A DNA stretch of 13,295 nucleotides from Betaproteobacteria bacterium (GTDB lineage Bacteria; Pseudomonadota; Gammaproteobacteria; Burkholderiales; SG8-41): the NCBI GenBank assembly GCA_025356695.1, contig JANXSE010000306.1, positions 1 to 13,295 on the forward strand. The letters are read 5' to 3'. Each line of letters opens with the position of its first letter. Position 1 is the stretch's first letter. Both the position numbers and the translations under genes were made by a program. The notes under the pieces are model-generated. The model worked only from the letters and a program-made list of their open reading frames with translations. It ran no database searches and had not been told where the DNA came from. Shown piece after piece: positions 5,886-13,295 of the stretch.

Positions 5886-6553
5886 AGTCCCGCCTCCCCC
5901 ATGTGACTTTCGCCGGGCGGTAATATCCCGCGCGGAATTCTAGCATCGCGTTGCGCCATCCATTCCGCATAATCCTGCGGTAGATCGAGATCAAAAGCGA
6001 GTTCGTCACGCTCATAACGGATACTGCGACAACCCGCGTGCGCAAAAGCGTCGAGATGACGCACAAAGCTATCCGCGCCAAAGTGAAAGATATTGCGCGC
6101 ATCCGCATCCAGCGCCAGCGCATTGGTGCCGCTGCCCGCGCGATCGGGCGCAATCGCCGCGCAACCTGTCGCCGCGGCAAATTCGGCAAAGCCGCTCAGC
6201 GCCGCGGCAGACAATCGCGGCAGATCACAGGCCACCACCAGCAATTTCACGCCGCCGCGCGCGACCACAGCGGCTGCGCCGAACGTCAGCGCCGCATTCA
6301 AATCGCCACCGGCCGGCTCACGCAGGCCCTGCGCGCCAGCCGCCCGCGCGCAAGCCAGCGCTTCGTCACAGGGACTGACCACCACGCATCGCGCCAGATC
6401 GCCCTGCCACGCGTCGATGACTGCGAGCGTATGCGTCAGCAAATGCCGGTTGAGGGCAGCACGCGCCTTCGCATCAAGCACGGCCGCAAGGCGCGATTTG
6501 CCGCTGGCAATGCCGCTCACCGGCAGCAGCGTCCACCAGCCGGAGGGCCTCAT
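5882..6553 (-). CDS. cofC: CofC-type guanylyltransferase of F420 biosynthesis
   Basis: The 223-residue cytosolic enzyme activates a three-carbon phosphorylated acid (2-phospholactate, phosphoenolpyruvate or 3-phosphoglycerate, depending on lineage) with GTP, giving the guanylated donor used by CofD. Nucleotidyltransferase features are visible: LLPVSGIASGKSRLA near the N-terminus, where CofC proteins usually have PvK...aKSRLa; CVVVSPCDEAL; the metal-binding VVACDLPRLS (CDLP at 109-112); and PDRAGSGTNALAL (136-148), a good CofC signature. The C-terminal FHFGADSFVRHLDAFAHAG and FDLDLPQDY are also typical. The start overlaps the cofD stop by 4 nt. The sequence does not tell me which acid is used. 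The last 20 or so residues look poorly conserved and carry the downstream gene's ribosome-binding site. Confidence 0.9.
   Translation of the reverse strand: MRPSGWWTLLPVSGIASGKSRLAAVLDAKARAALNRHLLTHTLAVIDAWQGDLARCVVVSPCDEALACARAAGAQGLREPAGGDLNAALTFGAAAVVARGGVKLLVVACDLPRLSAAALSGFAEFAAATGCAAIAPDRAGSGTNALALDADARNIFHFGADSFVRHLDAFAHAGCRSIRYERDELAFDLDLPQDYAEWMAQRDARIPRGILPPGESHMGEAGL
5893..5900 (-). promoter_or_regulatory. Strong Shine-Dalgarno of the cofC-coupled Bug gene
   Basis: GGGGGAGG on the minus strand contains GGAGG at 7-nt spacing from the ATG at 5885, and lies wholly inside the last codons of cofC. It shows that the start at 5885 is real and that the Bug gene can recruit ribosomes itself as well as by coupling to cofC. 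Confidence 0.7.
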
Positions 6554-7500
6554 TTGAAATCCTTTGCCAGCAGCCGCGTAAAACCGACCACCTCGCGCGC
6601 CAGCGTTGCGCTCTTCCTGCGGTCGCGCATGATGGTGTCTGTCACCAGTACCCTGCGCCCCATCGTTTCAATTGCAGATTGCAGTTTCGCATCGGCGCGG
6701 TCAATCACCCAGCCGTCGACCAGCCTGCCGTAGTGACGCGCCATGCCCGCTGCACTCGCATCGAGCTTGAGTTCGCGCATCATCTTCGCCGCTGGCCCCT
6801 TGAGCGCCGCGCCACCAACGATGGGCGACACCGCCACCACCGGAAAATTGCGCTGCTTCAGCCACGCGCGTATTGCCGGCACGGCGAGGATCGGCGCCAC
6901 GCTGACGAAGGGGTTCGACGGGCAAATCACCAGCCCGGTGACTTTGCCGCTGCGCATCAGGTGCTGCAATGCCGGCGCCGGTTTCGCCTTGCGGCCACCG
7001 GCAAACCGAAAACCCTGCACGCGCGGGCGACAGCGCTCGCGGACGAAATAGTCCTGAAACGCCAACTCGCCTTTCGCAGTGCGCACGCGTGTACGCACCG
7101 GCGTGTCGCTCATCGGCAGCAGTGCGTGGCGGATGCCGAAGCGCTGCGCCAGATCGGCCGTGACTTCCGATAAGGTCGCGCCCGCGCGCAAAGCCTGCGT
7201 GCGCAAGACGTGCACGGCGAGATCACGATCGCCGAGATTGAACCAATCGGCGCCACCCAAGGCTTTCAGCGCCGCCATGAATTGCCAGCGCTCGTCAGCG
7301 CGGCCCCAGCCCGTCTTTGAATTGTTGACGCCGGCCAGCGTGTACATGACGGTGTCGAGATCGGGCGAGACATGCAGGCCGAGGTGTTCGAAATCGTCGC
7401 CCGTGTTGACGACGACCGACAACTGCGACGGCGGCAGCACCGCGGCGAGACCGACGGCGAGACGCGCGCCACCCACACCGCCTGCCAGCGCAACGATCAT
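6550..7500 (-). CDS. cofD: CofD: lactyl/phosphoacyl-FO transferase (2-phospho-L-lactate transferase)
   Basis: The 316-residue enzyme moves the phosphoacyl group from the CofC product to FO, the deazaflavin chromophore, forming F420-0 or a variant with another linker. Clear family motifs: LAGGVGGARLAVGLA near the N-terminus; NTGDDFEHLGLHVSPDLDT (32-50), the most characteristic CofD block; YTLAGVNNSKTGWGR; WFNLGDRDLAVHVLRT; MSDTPVRTRVRT; ICPSNPFVSVAPILAVP; and AVSPIVGGAALKGPAAKMM near the C-terminal third. Length fits bacterial CofD/FbiA. Four-nucleotide overlaps with cofE upstream and cofC downstream show a tightly coupled cofE-cofD-cofC unit. Confidence 0.97.
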   Translation of the reverse strand: MIVALAGGVGGARLAVGLAAVLPPSQLSVVVNTGDDFEHLGLHVSPDLDTVMYTLAGVNNSKTGWGRADERWQFMAALKALGGADWFNLGDRDLAVHVLRTQALRAGATLSEVTADLAQRFGIRHALLPMSDTPVRTRVRTAKGELAFQDYFVRERCRPRVQGFRFAGGRKAKPAPALQHLMRSGKVTGLVICPSNPFVSVAPILAVPAIRAWLKQRNFPVVAVSPIVGGAALKGPAAKMMRELKLDASAAGMARHYGRLVDGWVIDRADAKLQSAIETMGRRVLVTDTIMRDRRKSATLAREVVGFTRLLAKDFK

Positions 7501-8261
7501 CGGAACAAATCCTCGGTCGTTGGCCGCAACAGTTCACGCGCCGAACTCTCGCGCAGCGGGTACGGAAATCCGCGCACCAGCACCGCGGGGCAACCTTCGG
7601 CGGCCTGCCCCATCAGCAGCGACGCCGCGGCCGCCAGTTCATCGGCCGCGGCAATCTGCGTAACCTGCAACGCACGGCTCTCGCGATCGGGCTGGCCACG
7701 CAAATCGATCAACGCCGGCACACCGGCCACGCCGATCGCCACGCCGGTCACACCATTGCGCCAGGCGCGGCCGAAGCTGTCGTTGATGACGACGCCGATG
7801 TGCGCACCGGCCGCCGCTTTGATCTGTTTTTGCAGCCGGCGCGCCGAGGCATCCGGATCTTCGGGCAGCAGTAAAACGGTTTCTGCCATCGTCGCCCCTG
7901 GCACATTCGATTGATCGATGCCGGCGCTCGCCATCACGCAGCCGAGCCGGTGTTCGACGATCAACACATTCGGTTTGGCACGCAGCACCGTGCGCGATTC
8001 GCGCAGCATGCATTCGACGAGACGCGCATCCTTGTGGGTGGTTGCCGCCAGTTCAAGCGCACGCGCCGAGGGTTCGACATCCGCAAGGCGCACGCTGCGC
8101 GCCTCGGCCTTGGAAACGATTTTCTGCGCGACGACGAGGATGTCGTTGTCGGCAAGCTGTAAACCGCCGCGTGCAACGGCCGCCAGCAGCAGTGCGACGA
8201 GATCGTCGCCAGCGGCGATTTCCGGCAGGCCTTCGAGCGCCAGCAGCCTCAGTTCGCGCAT
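7497..8261 (-). CDS. cofE: CofE: coenzyme F420-0:L-glutamate ligase (single-domain)
   Basis: The 254-residue enzyme adds L-glutamate residues to F420-0 with GTP, giving F420 with a short gamma-glutamyl tail. Family motifs are GLPEIAAGDDL (11-21), ILVVAQKIVSKAEA (41-54, with the conserved Lys and Ser), AGIDQSNVPG (113-122) and NDSFGRAWRNGVTGVAIG (160-177). Its length matches the archaeal CofE form. It lacks the C-terminal FMN-binding nitroreductase domain fused to the ligase in actinobacterial FbiB. That matters because this domain reduces the dehydro-F420 made when phosphoenolpyruvate is the CofC substrate. The start follows the reductase gene by 15 nt and has only a weak GATAGAG ribosome-binding site. 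Confidence 0.96.
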   Translation of the reverse strand: MRELRLLALEGLPEIAAGDDLVALLLAAVARGGLQLADNDILVVAQKIVSKAEARSVRLADVEPSARALELAATTHKDARLVECMLRESRTVLRAKPNVLIVEHRLGCVMASAGIDQSNVPGATMAETVLLLPEDPDASARRLQKQIKAAAGAHIGVVINDSFGRAWRNGVTGVAIGVAGVPALIDLRGQPDRESRALQVTQIAAADELAAAASLLMGQAAEGCPAVLVRGFPYPLRESSARELLRPTTEDLFR

Positions 8262-8276
8262 CGCTCTATCAATAAC

Positions 8277-8948
8277 TCAGTCGCGCGGCACGCCAGTGAT
8301 GCGGATGCCCGCACCCGGCACCTTGTAGCGCTGGTTGATCGCAATCAACACCGAGGTCAGCGCCTCGGCCGCCGCCGAATTGGCCAGCACGCCGGCGTGC
8401 CAGCCGTGCATGCCGGCATCGCGCGCCAGACCGATCACCGTTTCCCGCGCCGCCACGTCATCGCCGCAGACCAGCACGTCGCAATCAACGGCGTGCGCCA
8501 GATCCTTGAGATGCGCCGCCGACACGTTTTGAAAAGCCGAGACGACTTTGACCGTTTCACCGAGCCGGCTCTGTAGCGCCACCACGGCCGAGCCCCCGAG
8601 CGGCAATTGCGCGCGGCTCACCTTGGGCGGCACCAGCGGCACGGTGACATCAACGAGAATTTTTCCGGCGAGTTGTTCGCGTATCGCCTCGGCCATCGCC
8701 AGCTGCACAGCAAACGGTACCGCCAGCACGACAATCGCCTGCGCCGCCGCCTCGGCATTGGAACCGCCGCGCAATTGTCCGCGTCCGGCCAGCAATGCGT
8801 TTAATTTCTGCACGGCTTCCTGCGCCTTCTCCGCCGTGCGCGAACCGACGATGACGTCGTGCCCCGCGGCCGCCCAGCGCAACGCGAGTCCGCCGCCCTC
8901 CTGGCCGCTGCCGCCGATGACGCCGATAGAAAGTTTTTCTGTGCTCAT
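8277..8948 (-). CDS. npdG: NADPH-dependent F420 reductase
   Basis: The 223-residue enzyme transfers hydride between NADPH and F420, here most likely making F420H2 for reductases. Evidence: an N-terminal dinucleotide-binding fold IGVIGGSGQEGGGLALRWAAAGHDVIVGSRT, in which GGSGQEG (12-18) and GSRT (35-38, the NADP-phosphate pocket) are typical of Fno/NpdG proteins; VVLAVPFAV; LVDVTVPLVPPK; VVSAFQNVSAAHL; and CDVLVCGDD. The C-terminal GWHAGVLANSAAAEALTSVLIAINQRYKV with GAGIRITG is also characteristic. It lies between fbiC (17-nt gap) and cofE (15-nt gap). No F420-dependent glucose-6-phosphate or alcohol dehydrogenase is present, so this is the only visible route to reduced F420 in the window. Confidence 0.94.
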   Translation of the reverse strand: MSTEKLSIGVIGGSGQEGGGLALRWAAAGHDVIVGSRTAEKAQEAVQKLNALLAGRGQLRGGSNAEAAAQAIVVLAVPFAVQLAMAEAIREQLAGKILVDVTVPLVPPKVSRAQLPLGGSAVVALQSRLGETVKVVSAFQNVSAAHLKDLAHAVDCDVLVCGDDVAARETVIGLARDAGMHGWHAGVLANSAAAEALTSVLIAINQRYKVPGAGIRITGVPRD

Positions 8949-8965
8949 GGTTATCCGTTCTTCCC

Positions 8966-11347
8966 TTACGCCGCCGCGATCATGCGCCGGCGCAGCGGCA
9001 CGGCCATTGTCGGCAGTGCCTCCAGCGGCGCGGCGGCATAAGAACGCTGCACGCGTTCCGCCACTGGCGTCCCGTATAAAGTCGTGCGCTGCTGCGGCAG
9101 GCGGCCGACGCTGCGGATCAACTCGTCCATTGCTGCAGGCGCCATTTCCTGTCCGTGCTGCGTGCCGGCCGCGCGCGAAATGCTTTCGTTCATCAGGGTG
9201 CCGCCCAGATCATTGGCGCCGGCCGCCAACGCGGCGGCGACACCCGCCTCGCCCATCTTCACCCACGACACCTGGATATTCGACAGCACGGGGTTCAACA
9301 CCAGCCGCGCCACTGCGTGCATCAGCAGCGCCTCGCGAAAAGTCGGCCCGCGGCGCGCACGGCCGCGCAGATAGACCGGCGCTTCCATATGCACAAAAGG
9401 CAGCGGCACGAATTCGGTGAAGCCCTGCGTTTTCTCCTGCAGCGCGCGGATGCGCAGCAGATGCCGCGCCCAATGCCGCGGCGCCTCAACGTGGCCGAAC
9501 ATGATAGTGGCCGTCGAGCGCAGGCCGAGTTCGTGCGCGGCCTTCATGATGCAGAGCCATTCATCCGTCGTCACCTTGCCGGGGCAGATCACCGCGCGAA
9601 TTTCATCGTCGAGGATTTCCGCAGCCGTGCCCGGCAGCGTGCCCAGTCCGGCGGCGATCAGTTCCCGCAGATAGTCGCGCACCGGCATGCCCAGAGTTTG
9701 TGCACCGTGCGCAACTTCCAGCGGCGTGAAGGCGTGCACATGCATCTGCGGCGCGGCGCGTTTCACCGCACGCACGATCTCGAGATAGGTGTCGCCCGTG
9801 TAATCCGGATGAATGCCGCCCTGCATGCAGACTTCACCGGCGCCGCGCGCCCACGCCTCGCTGACACGCCGTTCGATTTCAGAAAGCGGCAGATCGTAGG
9901 GCACGCCGCGCAACGCCGCGGCATGCGTGCCCTTGGAAAACGCACAGAAGGTGCAGCGATAGCTGCAGATATTGGTGTAGTTGATGTTGCGGTTGACAAC
10001 ATAGCGCACAGTGTCGCCTGCCGTTTCGCGCCGTAGTGTATCGGCCTCGGCGCAGACGAAATGAAACTCGTCGCCGCGGCCGGCGAACAGACGTTCGATC
10101 TGCATCTCGCTGAGTGTCGCGCCATCGCGCGCGCGCGAAACGATATCGCGCAGCTCTGTTGCAATGCCGCCGCCGCGCGGCAGCGCCGCCGGCGTGACGT
10201 TCAGCCCCGGCGACCACACGTCGTCACGCGCATAACCTTCGGCGTCAATATTGCGAAGAATGTCGGTGGCGATCTCCGGCACATGCCATTGCTGCACGGC
10301 ACGGCAGTAGGCAGGATAACTCGGCAGGCGCGCCTGCAAAATCTTGCCGCGCGCTGCGGTAATCGCGTGCAAGCGCTCAATCGCCGGCCACGGCGCTTCA
10401 GGATTGACGTGATCGGGCGTGACCGGCGAGATGCCACCCCAGTCGTTGATGCCAGCGTCGATGAGTTCGCCGCAATCGTCGCCGCTCAAATTCGGCGGCG
10501 CCTGGATGTTCATCTGCGGCCCGAGCAGCAAGCGCGCAATGGCGATCGTCCACAACAATTCTTCGCGCGGCGCGTCGGCGGTATCCGCCATGCGCGTGTC
10601 CGGTTTGGCACGGAAGTTCTGAATGATGACTTCCTGGATATGGCCGTAACGTGCGTGCAAATCGCCGATCGCCCGCAGCGCATCAATGCGCTCGCGGCGC
10701 GTTTCGCCGATGCCGATCAGGAGACCGGTCGTAAACGGCACTTTTAATTCGCCGGCCAGCCGCAGCGTTTCCAGACGCAACGCCGGCTGCTTGTCGGGTG
10801 AGCCAAAATGCGGGCCGCCGCGTTCGCACAGACGTTCGGCCGCACTTTCGAGCATCATGCCCTGCGACGCAGAAACCTCACGCAAACGCGCCATATCGTC
10901 GCGCGTCATGACACCCGGATTGACGTGCGGCAGCAAACCGGTTTCGCGGCGCACCCGCTCGCACATCGCCACCAGATAATCGATCGTGCTCGTGCATCCC
11001 AAGGCAGCGAGTTCATCGCGCACGACCTTGTAGCGCAGCTCGGGTTTGTCGCCAAGCGTGAACAGCGCTTCGTGACAACCGGCGTCGCGGCCGGCCCGCG
11101 CGATGGCAAGTACCTCGTCCGCCGTCAGAAAGGCGTTGCGTCCGGGCTGCGGCGCGGTGGCAAACGTGCAGTAATGACAGCTATCGCGGCACAGCCGCGT
11201 CAGCGGGATAAAAACCTTGCGTGAATACGAAACGATGGCGCCGTGACCGGTGTCGCGCAGGGCCGCGGCCTGCGGCATGAGTTCCGCCGCGCCGGCGGCA
11301 ACCCAGCGTTCGATCGCTGCTTCGCTCAACGCATCACTGTTTGACAC
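8966..11347 (-). CDS. fbiC: FO synthase, fused CofG-CofH (FbiC type), bifunctional radical SAM enzyme
   Basis: The 793-residue enzyme builds FO, the deazaflavin core of F420, from 5-amino-6-ribitylamino-uracil and tyrosine. Two radical SAM halves are present. The N-terminal CofG half (about 1-385) has its cluster motif at C53/C57/C60 (LCRDSCHYCTF), then LFTLGDKPELR, GLLIGIGETRRER and NWGG-like NDWGGISPVTPDH. The C-terminal CofH half (about 395-793) has C461/C465/C468 (NICSYRCTFCAF), VCMQGGIHPDYTGDTYLEI, HAFTPLEVAHGA, LPGTAAEILDDEIR and ATIMFGHVE. This order and fusion is that of bacterial FbiC; archaea usually have two proteins. It is somewhat shorter than the actinobacterial enzyme. The start is GTG at 11347, overlapping the preceding Bug gene by 14 nt, with AAGG a few bases before it. 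Confidence 0.97.
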   Translation of the reverse strand: MSNSDALSEAAIERWVAAGAAELMPQAAALRDTGHGAIVSYSRKVFIPLTRLCRDSCHYCTFATAPQPGRNAFLTADEVLAIARAGRDAGCHEALFTLGDKPELRYKVVRDELAALGCTSTIDYLVAMCERVRRETGLLPHVNPGVMTRDDMARLREVSASQGMMLESAAERLCERGGPHFGSPDKQPALRLETLRLAGELKVPFTTGLLIGIGETRRERIDALRAIGDLHARYGHIQEVIIQNFRAKPDTRMADTADAPREELLWTIAIARLLLGPQMNIQAPPNLSGDDCGELIDAGINDWGGISPVTPDHVNPEAPWPAIERLHAITAARGKILQARLPSYPAYCRAVQQWHVPEIATDILRNIDAEGYARDDVWSPGLNVTPAALPRGGGIATELRDIVSRARDGATLSEMQIERLFAGRGDEFHFVCAEADTLRRETAGDTVRYVVNRNINYTNICSYRCTFCAFSKGTHAAALRGVPYDLPLSEIERRVSEAWARGAGEVCMQGGIHPDYTGDTYLEIVRAVKRAAPQMHVHAFTPLEVAHGAQTLGMPVRDYLRELIAAGLGTLPGTAAEILDDEIRAVICPGKVTTDEWLCIMKAAHELGLRSTATIMFGHVEAPRHWARHLLRIRALQEKTQGFTEFVPLPFVHMEAPVYLRGRARRGPTFREALLMHAVARLVLNPVLSNIQVSWVKMGEAGVAAALAAGANDLGGTLMNESISRAAGTQHGQEMAPAAMDELIRSVGRLPQQRTTLYGTPVAERVQRSYAAAPLEALPTMAVPLRRRMIAAA

Positions 11348-12296
11348 CGGTCGCCTTGACCACGTCGGCCCACGTCTTCATGTCCTGCTCGAGCATCTGC
11401 TGCATCGCTTCGGGCGAGAGCTTCATCGCCTCGGCAGCATTGGCCGCAAAAATATCGCGCGATTTCGGCGCCTCGACAGCCTTGGCAAATTCGGCATTGA
11501 GCTTTTCGATGATTGCGCGCGGCGTGTTGGCCGGCGCAAATACAGCGGCGATCACCGCCGCGTCCACGCCTTTGACCGTTTCGCCGAGCGCCGGAATGTC
11601 AGGGAAAGCGGCGGCACGTTTGTCGGCGGTGATGCCGATAGCGACCAGCCGTTTGGAACGCACATATTCGATGGCCGCCGGTATGGTGTTCACGATGAGC
11701 GACAGTTCGCCGGTCAGCAGCGATATGGTGGACGTCGCGCCGCCCTTGTAATTGACCATTTCGAGGTTGATGCCGGCGCGCATGCGGAATTTCTCCGCCG
11801 CCATGTGCGTAACGGTGCCGACACCCGAATTGCCGCAGGTAATGGTGCCCGGACTCCGCTTCGCCAGGGCAATGAGTTCTTTCGCCGACTTAACACCCAG
11901 CGACGGATGCGCCACCATGATCAGCGGCGACGACGACACCGGCGCCACGGCAACAAGATCGCGCTGCGGGTTGTAGTTCAGCTTCGAATACAACGACGGC
12001 GTGATCGCGTGTGTCGACATGTCGGTGAAGAGCAGCGTGTAACCGTCGGCCGCCGATTTGGCGACGAGCTCGGCGGCGATCGTGGTGCCCGCACCCGGGC
12101 GGTTCTCGACAATCACCTGCTGGCCGAGGCTCTTGGTCATTTCCGCCGCGGTAACGCGCGAAAAGGTATCGGTAGCGCCGCCGGTGGCGAAGGCCACGAT
12201 CAGCCGCACCGGTTTTGTCGGATAGGTTTGCGCGCCGGCACTGCCGCACATTGTTGCGGCAACGGCTGCGCTGATAACCGCGATCTTCCTTTGCAT
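11334..12296 (-). CDS. Bug/TctC-family periplasmic solute-binding protein (first in operon)
   Basis: The 320-residue product is a tripartite tricarboxylate transporter receptor. It begins with a signal peptide (MQRKIAVISAAVAATMCGSAGA, likely cleavage before QTYP). Family blocks follow: YPTKPVRLIVAFATGGATDTFSR, GQQVIVENRPGAGTTIAAELV, AADGYTLLFTDMS, VAHPSLGVKSAKELIALAK, CGNSGVGTVTHMAAEKF, MVNYKGGATSTISLLTGELSLI and SKRLVAIGIT. The ligand-facing loops differ from those of the other two Bug proteins here (FATGGATDTF versus PSSAGGPVDV and SPAGGGNDYP), so the three may bind different solutes. It has a strong Shine-Dalgarno, follows the LLM gene by 38 nt, and its last codons overlap the start of fbiC. 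No TctA or TctB partner genes are present. Confidence 0.95.
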   Translation of the reverse strand: MQRKIAVISAAVAATMCGSAGAQTYPTKPVRLIVAFATGGATDTFSRVTAAEMTKSLGQQVIVENRPGAGTTIAAELVAKSAADGYTLLFTDMSTHAITPSLYSKLNYNPQRDLVAVAPVSSSPLIMVAHPSLGVKSAKELIALAKRSPGTITCGNSGVGTVTHMAAEKFRMRAGINLEMVNYKGGATSTISLLTGELSLIVNTIPAAIEYVRSKRLVAIGITADKRAAAFPDIPALGETVKGVDAAVIAAVFAPANTPRAIIEKLNAEFAKAVEAPKSRDIFAANAAEAMKLSPEAMQQMLEQDMKTWADVVKATGVKQ

Positions 12297-12303
12297 GTTC
12301 GGT

Positions 12304-12310
12304 CTCCTCC
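12304..12310 (-). promoter_or_regulatory. Strong Shine-Dalgarno of the first Bug gene
   Basis: GGAGGAG on the minus strand, 7 nt before the ATG at 12296, is the strongest ribosome-binding site in the operon. It predicts high synthesis of this periplasmic receptor compared with the cofactor enzymes downstream, which start with weak or coupled sites. Confidence 0.7.
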
Positions 12311-12334
12311 GGTTGCTGCGGATTGATTGTGGTT

Positions 12335-13288
12335 TTATTTTTTTGTGAAAGCCGGCGCCACGTCGCGCACAAAAGTCTCCATCTGCGCGACCTGATCAGT
12401 ACCCGCGATGCGTATGCACAAATCGGTGACCCCTGCCGCCTCATACAGTTTCAGCGTCTCGATCACTTTGTCCACCGGACCGAGGCCCATCAGGCCGCGG
12501 TAATTCACACCACCACCGTAGTATTCGGCGAGAAACTTCGCGGTGTCGGCTTCGGCCTTCGCCACATCGTTCTCAATACGCACCGTCGTATACACGCACA
12601 TCGGAAAATCCGGCAGCGACCGGTTTTTTTTCGCCAGCGCTTCATTGCACAGTTCGCGCAGCTTGCGGCAATCGTCGTCGGTCAGATAGGTGGTGATGAT
12701 ACCGTCGCCGAGCCGCGCGAAACGGTCGATCTGCGCCGGGATGAATTCGCCGCGGTTGCCGGCGGTCATCAGCACTGGCGGGCCGGCTTCGTTCCACGGC
12801 AGCGGACCGATGGTGTGCTCGGTCAGTTTGAAATCGCTGCCCTGATAAGTCACGGGCTCGCCGCTCCACAGCTTGCGCCAGACGATCACATGTTCTTCGA
12901 GGTCCTTCACGCGCCTTTTATGCACGCGGCCGCAGGCCTCCCATTCTCGTTCAATCGCCGGCAGCTTCCAGCCGACGCCGAGCCCGAGCACCAGCCGCCC
13001 CTGCGAAATCTGGTCGATGTTGGCAAGCGCACCGGCGAGCACCGTGGGCTGGCGCAACGCCGGCAACAGAATTGCGGTGCCGAGACGCGCGCGTTTGGTG
13101 ATGGCGGCGAGATAAGCCAGTGTCGTCAGCGGTTCGAGCCGCGGCTTGGCGACGATGCTGTCGCCGACCCAGACATCCATGCCGGCTTCGTCGGCTATGC
13201 GCGCCATCGTCCAGCACTGCTCGACCGGCGGACGCCGCGCCGATTGAATCACAACACCCCGGTGGGGCAACAACACGCCCAATCTCAT
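12335..13288 (-). CDS. LLM-class (luciferase-like) oxidoreductase, probably F420-dependent
   Basis: The 317-residue product is a TIM-barrel of the bacterial luciferase-like family, whose members use FMNH2 or F420H2. Family features are the MRLGVLLPHRG start strand, ARIADEAGMDVWVGDS, PRLEPLTTLAYLAAITKRARLGTAILLPALRQP, and the diagnostic DQISQGRLVLGLGVGW (92-107). This is followed by ERVHKRR-like GRVHKRRVKDLEEH and the C-terminal AGVTDLCIRIAG. Being first in an F420 biosynthesis operon favours F420 as the cofactor; the sequence alone does not decide between the two flavins. Its substrate is unknown; relatives reduce or hydroxylate nitroaromatics, ketones and sugar phosphates. Only 7 nt are visible upstream, so a start further upstream cannot be excluded, though the start strand fits the family well. 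Confidence 0.9.
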   Translation of the reverse strand: MRLGVLLPHRGVVIQSARRPPVEQCWTMARIADEAGMDVWVGDSIVAKPRLEPLTTLAYLAAITKRARLGTAILLPALRQPTVLAGALANIDQISQGRLVLGLGVGWKLPAIEREWEACGRVHKRRVKDLEEHVIVWRKLWSGEPVTYQGSDFKLTEHTIGPLPWNEAGPPVLMTAGNRGEFIPAQIDRFARLGDGIITTYLTDDDCRKLRELCNEALAKKNRSLPDFPMCVYTTVRIENDVAKAEADTAKFLAEYYGGGVNYRGLMGLGPVDKVIETLKLYEAAGVTDLCIRIAGTDQVAQMETFVRDVAPAFTKK

Positions 13289-13295
13289 GCCCTGC

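Noticed and set aside
8548..10036. Overlapping plus-strand frames of 290 and 293 codons opposite npdG and fbiC
   Set aside because: They mirror recognised enzymes, have low-complexity Ala/Pro/Arg composition and no ribosome-binding sites.
11250..12326. Long plus-strand frame (358 codons) opposite the first Bug gene
   Set aside because: Antisense shadow; Arg/His/Gly-rich and without recognisable motifs, while the minus strand encodes a full Bug receptor.

Overview
The window looks like chromosomal DNA from a GC-rich proteobacterium, most likely a betaproteobacterium. The evidence is a zapB-zapA pair followed by a 6S RNA gene, a cobalamin-riboswitch-controlled TonB-dependent receptor, and three separate Bug/TctC-type periplasmic solute-binding proteins, a family greatly expanded in Betaproteobacteria. 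The assignment to class is inference; no rRNA or other marker gene is present.

Left part (1-3240). On the minus strand, the start of a TonB-dependent outer-membrane receptor runs off the left edge. It is preceded by a clear cobalamin riboswitch and a ribosome-binding-site hairpin. Divergent from it, a good sigma70-type promoter drives zapB and zapA, whose ends overlap. 6S RNA and a strong intrinsic terminator follow. Next on the plus strand come an EVE-domain protein and an ACMSD-like amidohydrolase.

Right part (3296-13288). Ten minus-strand genes are packed with gaps of 40 nt or less and several ATGA-type overlaps, so they look like one operon. In transcription order they are: LLM-class oxidoreductase, Bug protein, fused CofG/CofH FO synthase (fbiC type), NADPH:F420 reductase, cofE, cofD, cofC, a second Bug protein, an isochorismatase-fold protein, and a third Bug protein. 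The five central genes make the deazaflavin cofactor F420 and reduce it with NADPH. The LLM protein is a likely F420H2 user. The Bug proteins would bind carboxylated or aromatic solutes in the periplasm.

The most interesting proposal is that this operon couples capture of a solute by Bug receptors to an F420-dependent reductive or hydrolytic pathway, possibly also using the isochorismatase-fold protein and the neighbouring amidohydrolase. The F420 genes are recognised firmly. The substrate, and the functional link between the Bug proteins and F420, are inference. The operon promoter lies beyond the right edge. There is no sign of CRISPR arrays, insertion sequences, prophage genes or tRNA genes.
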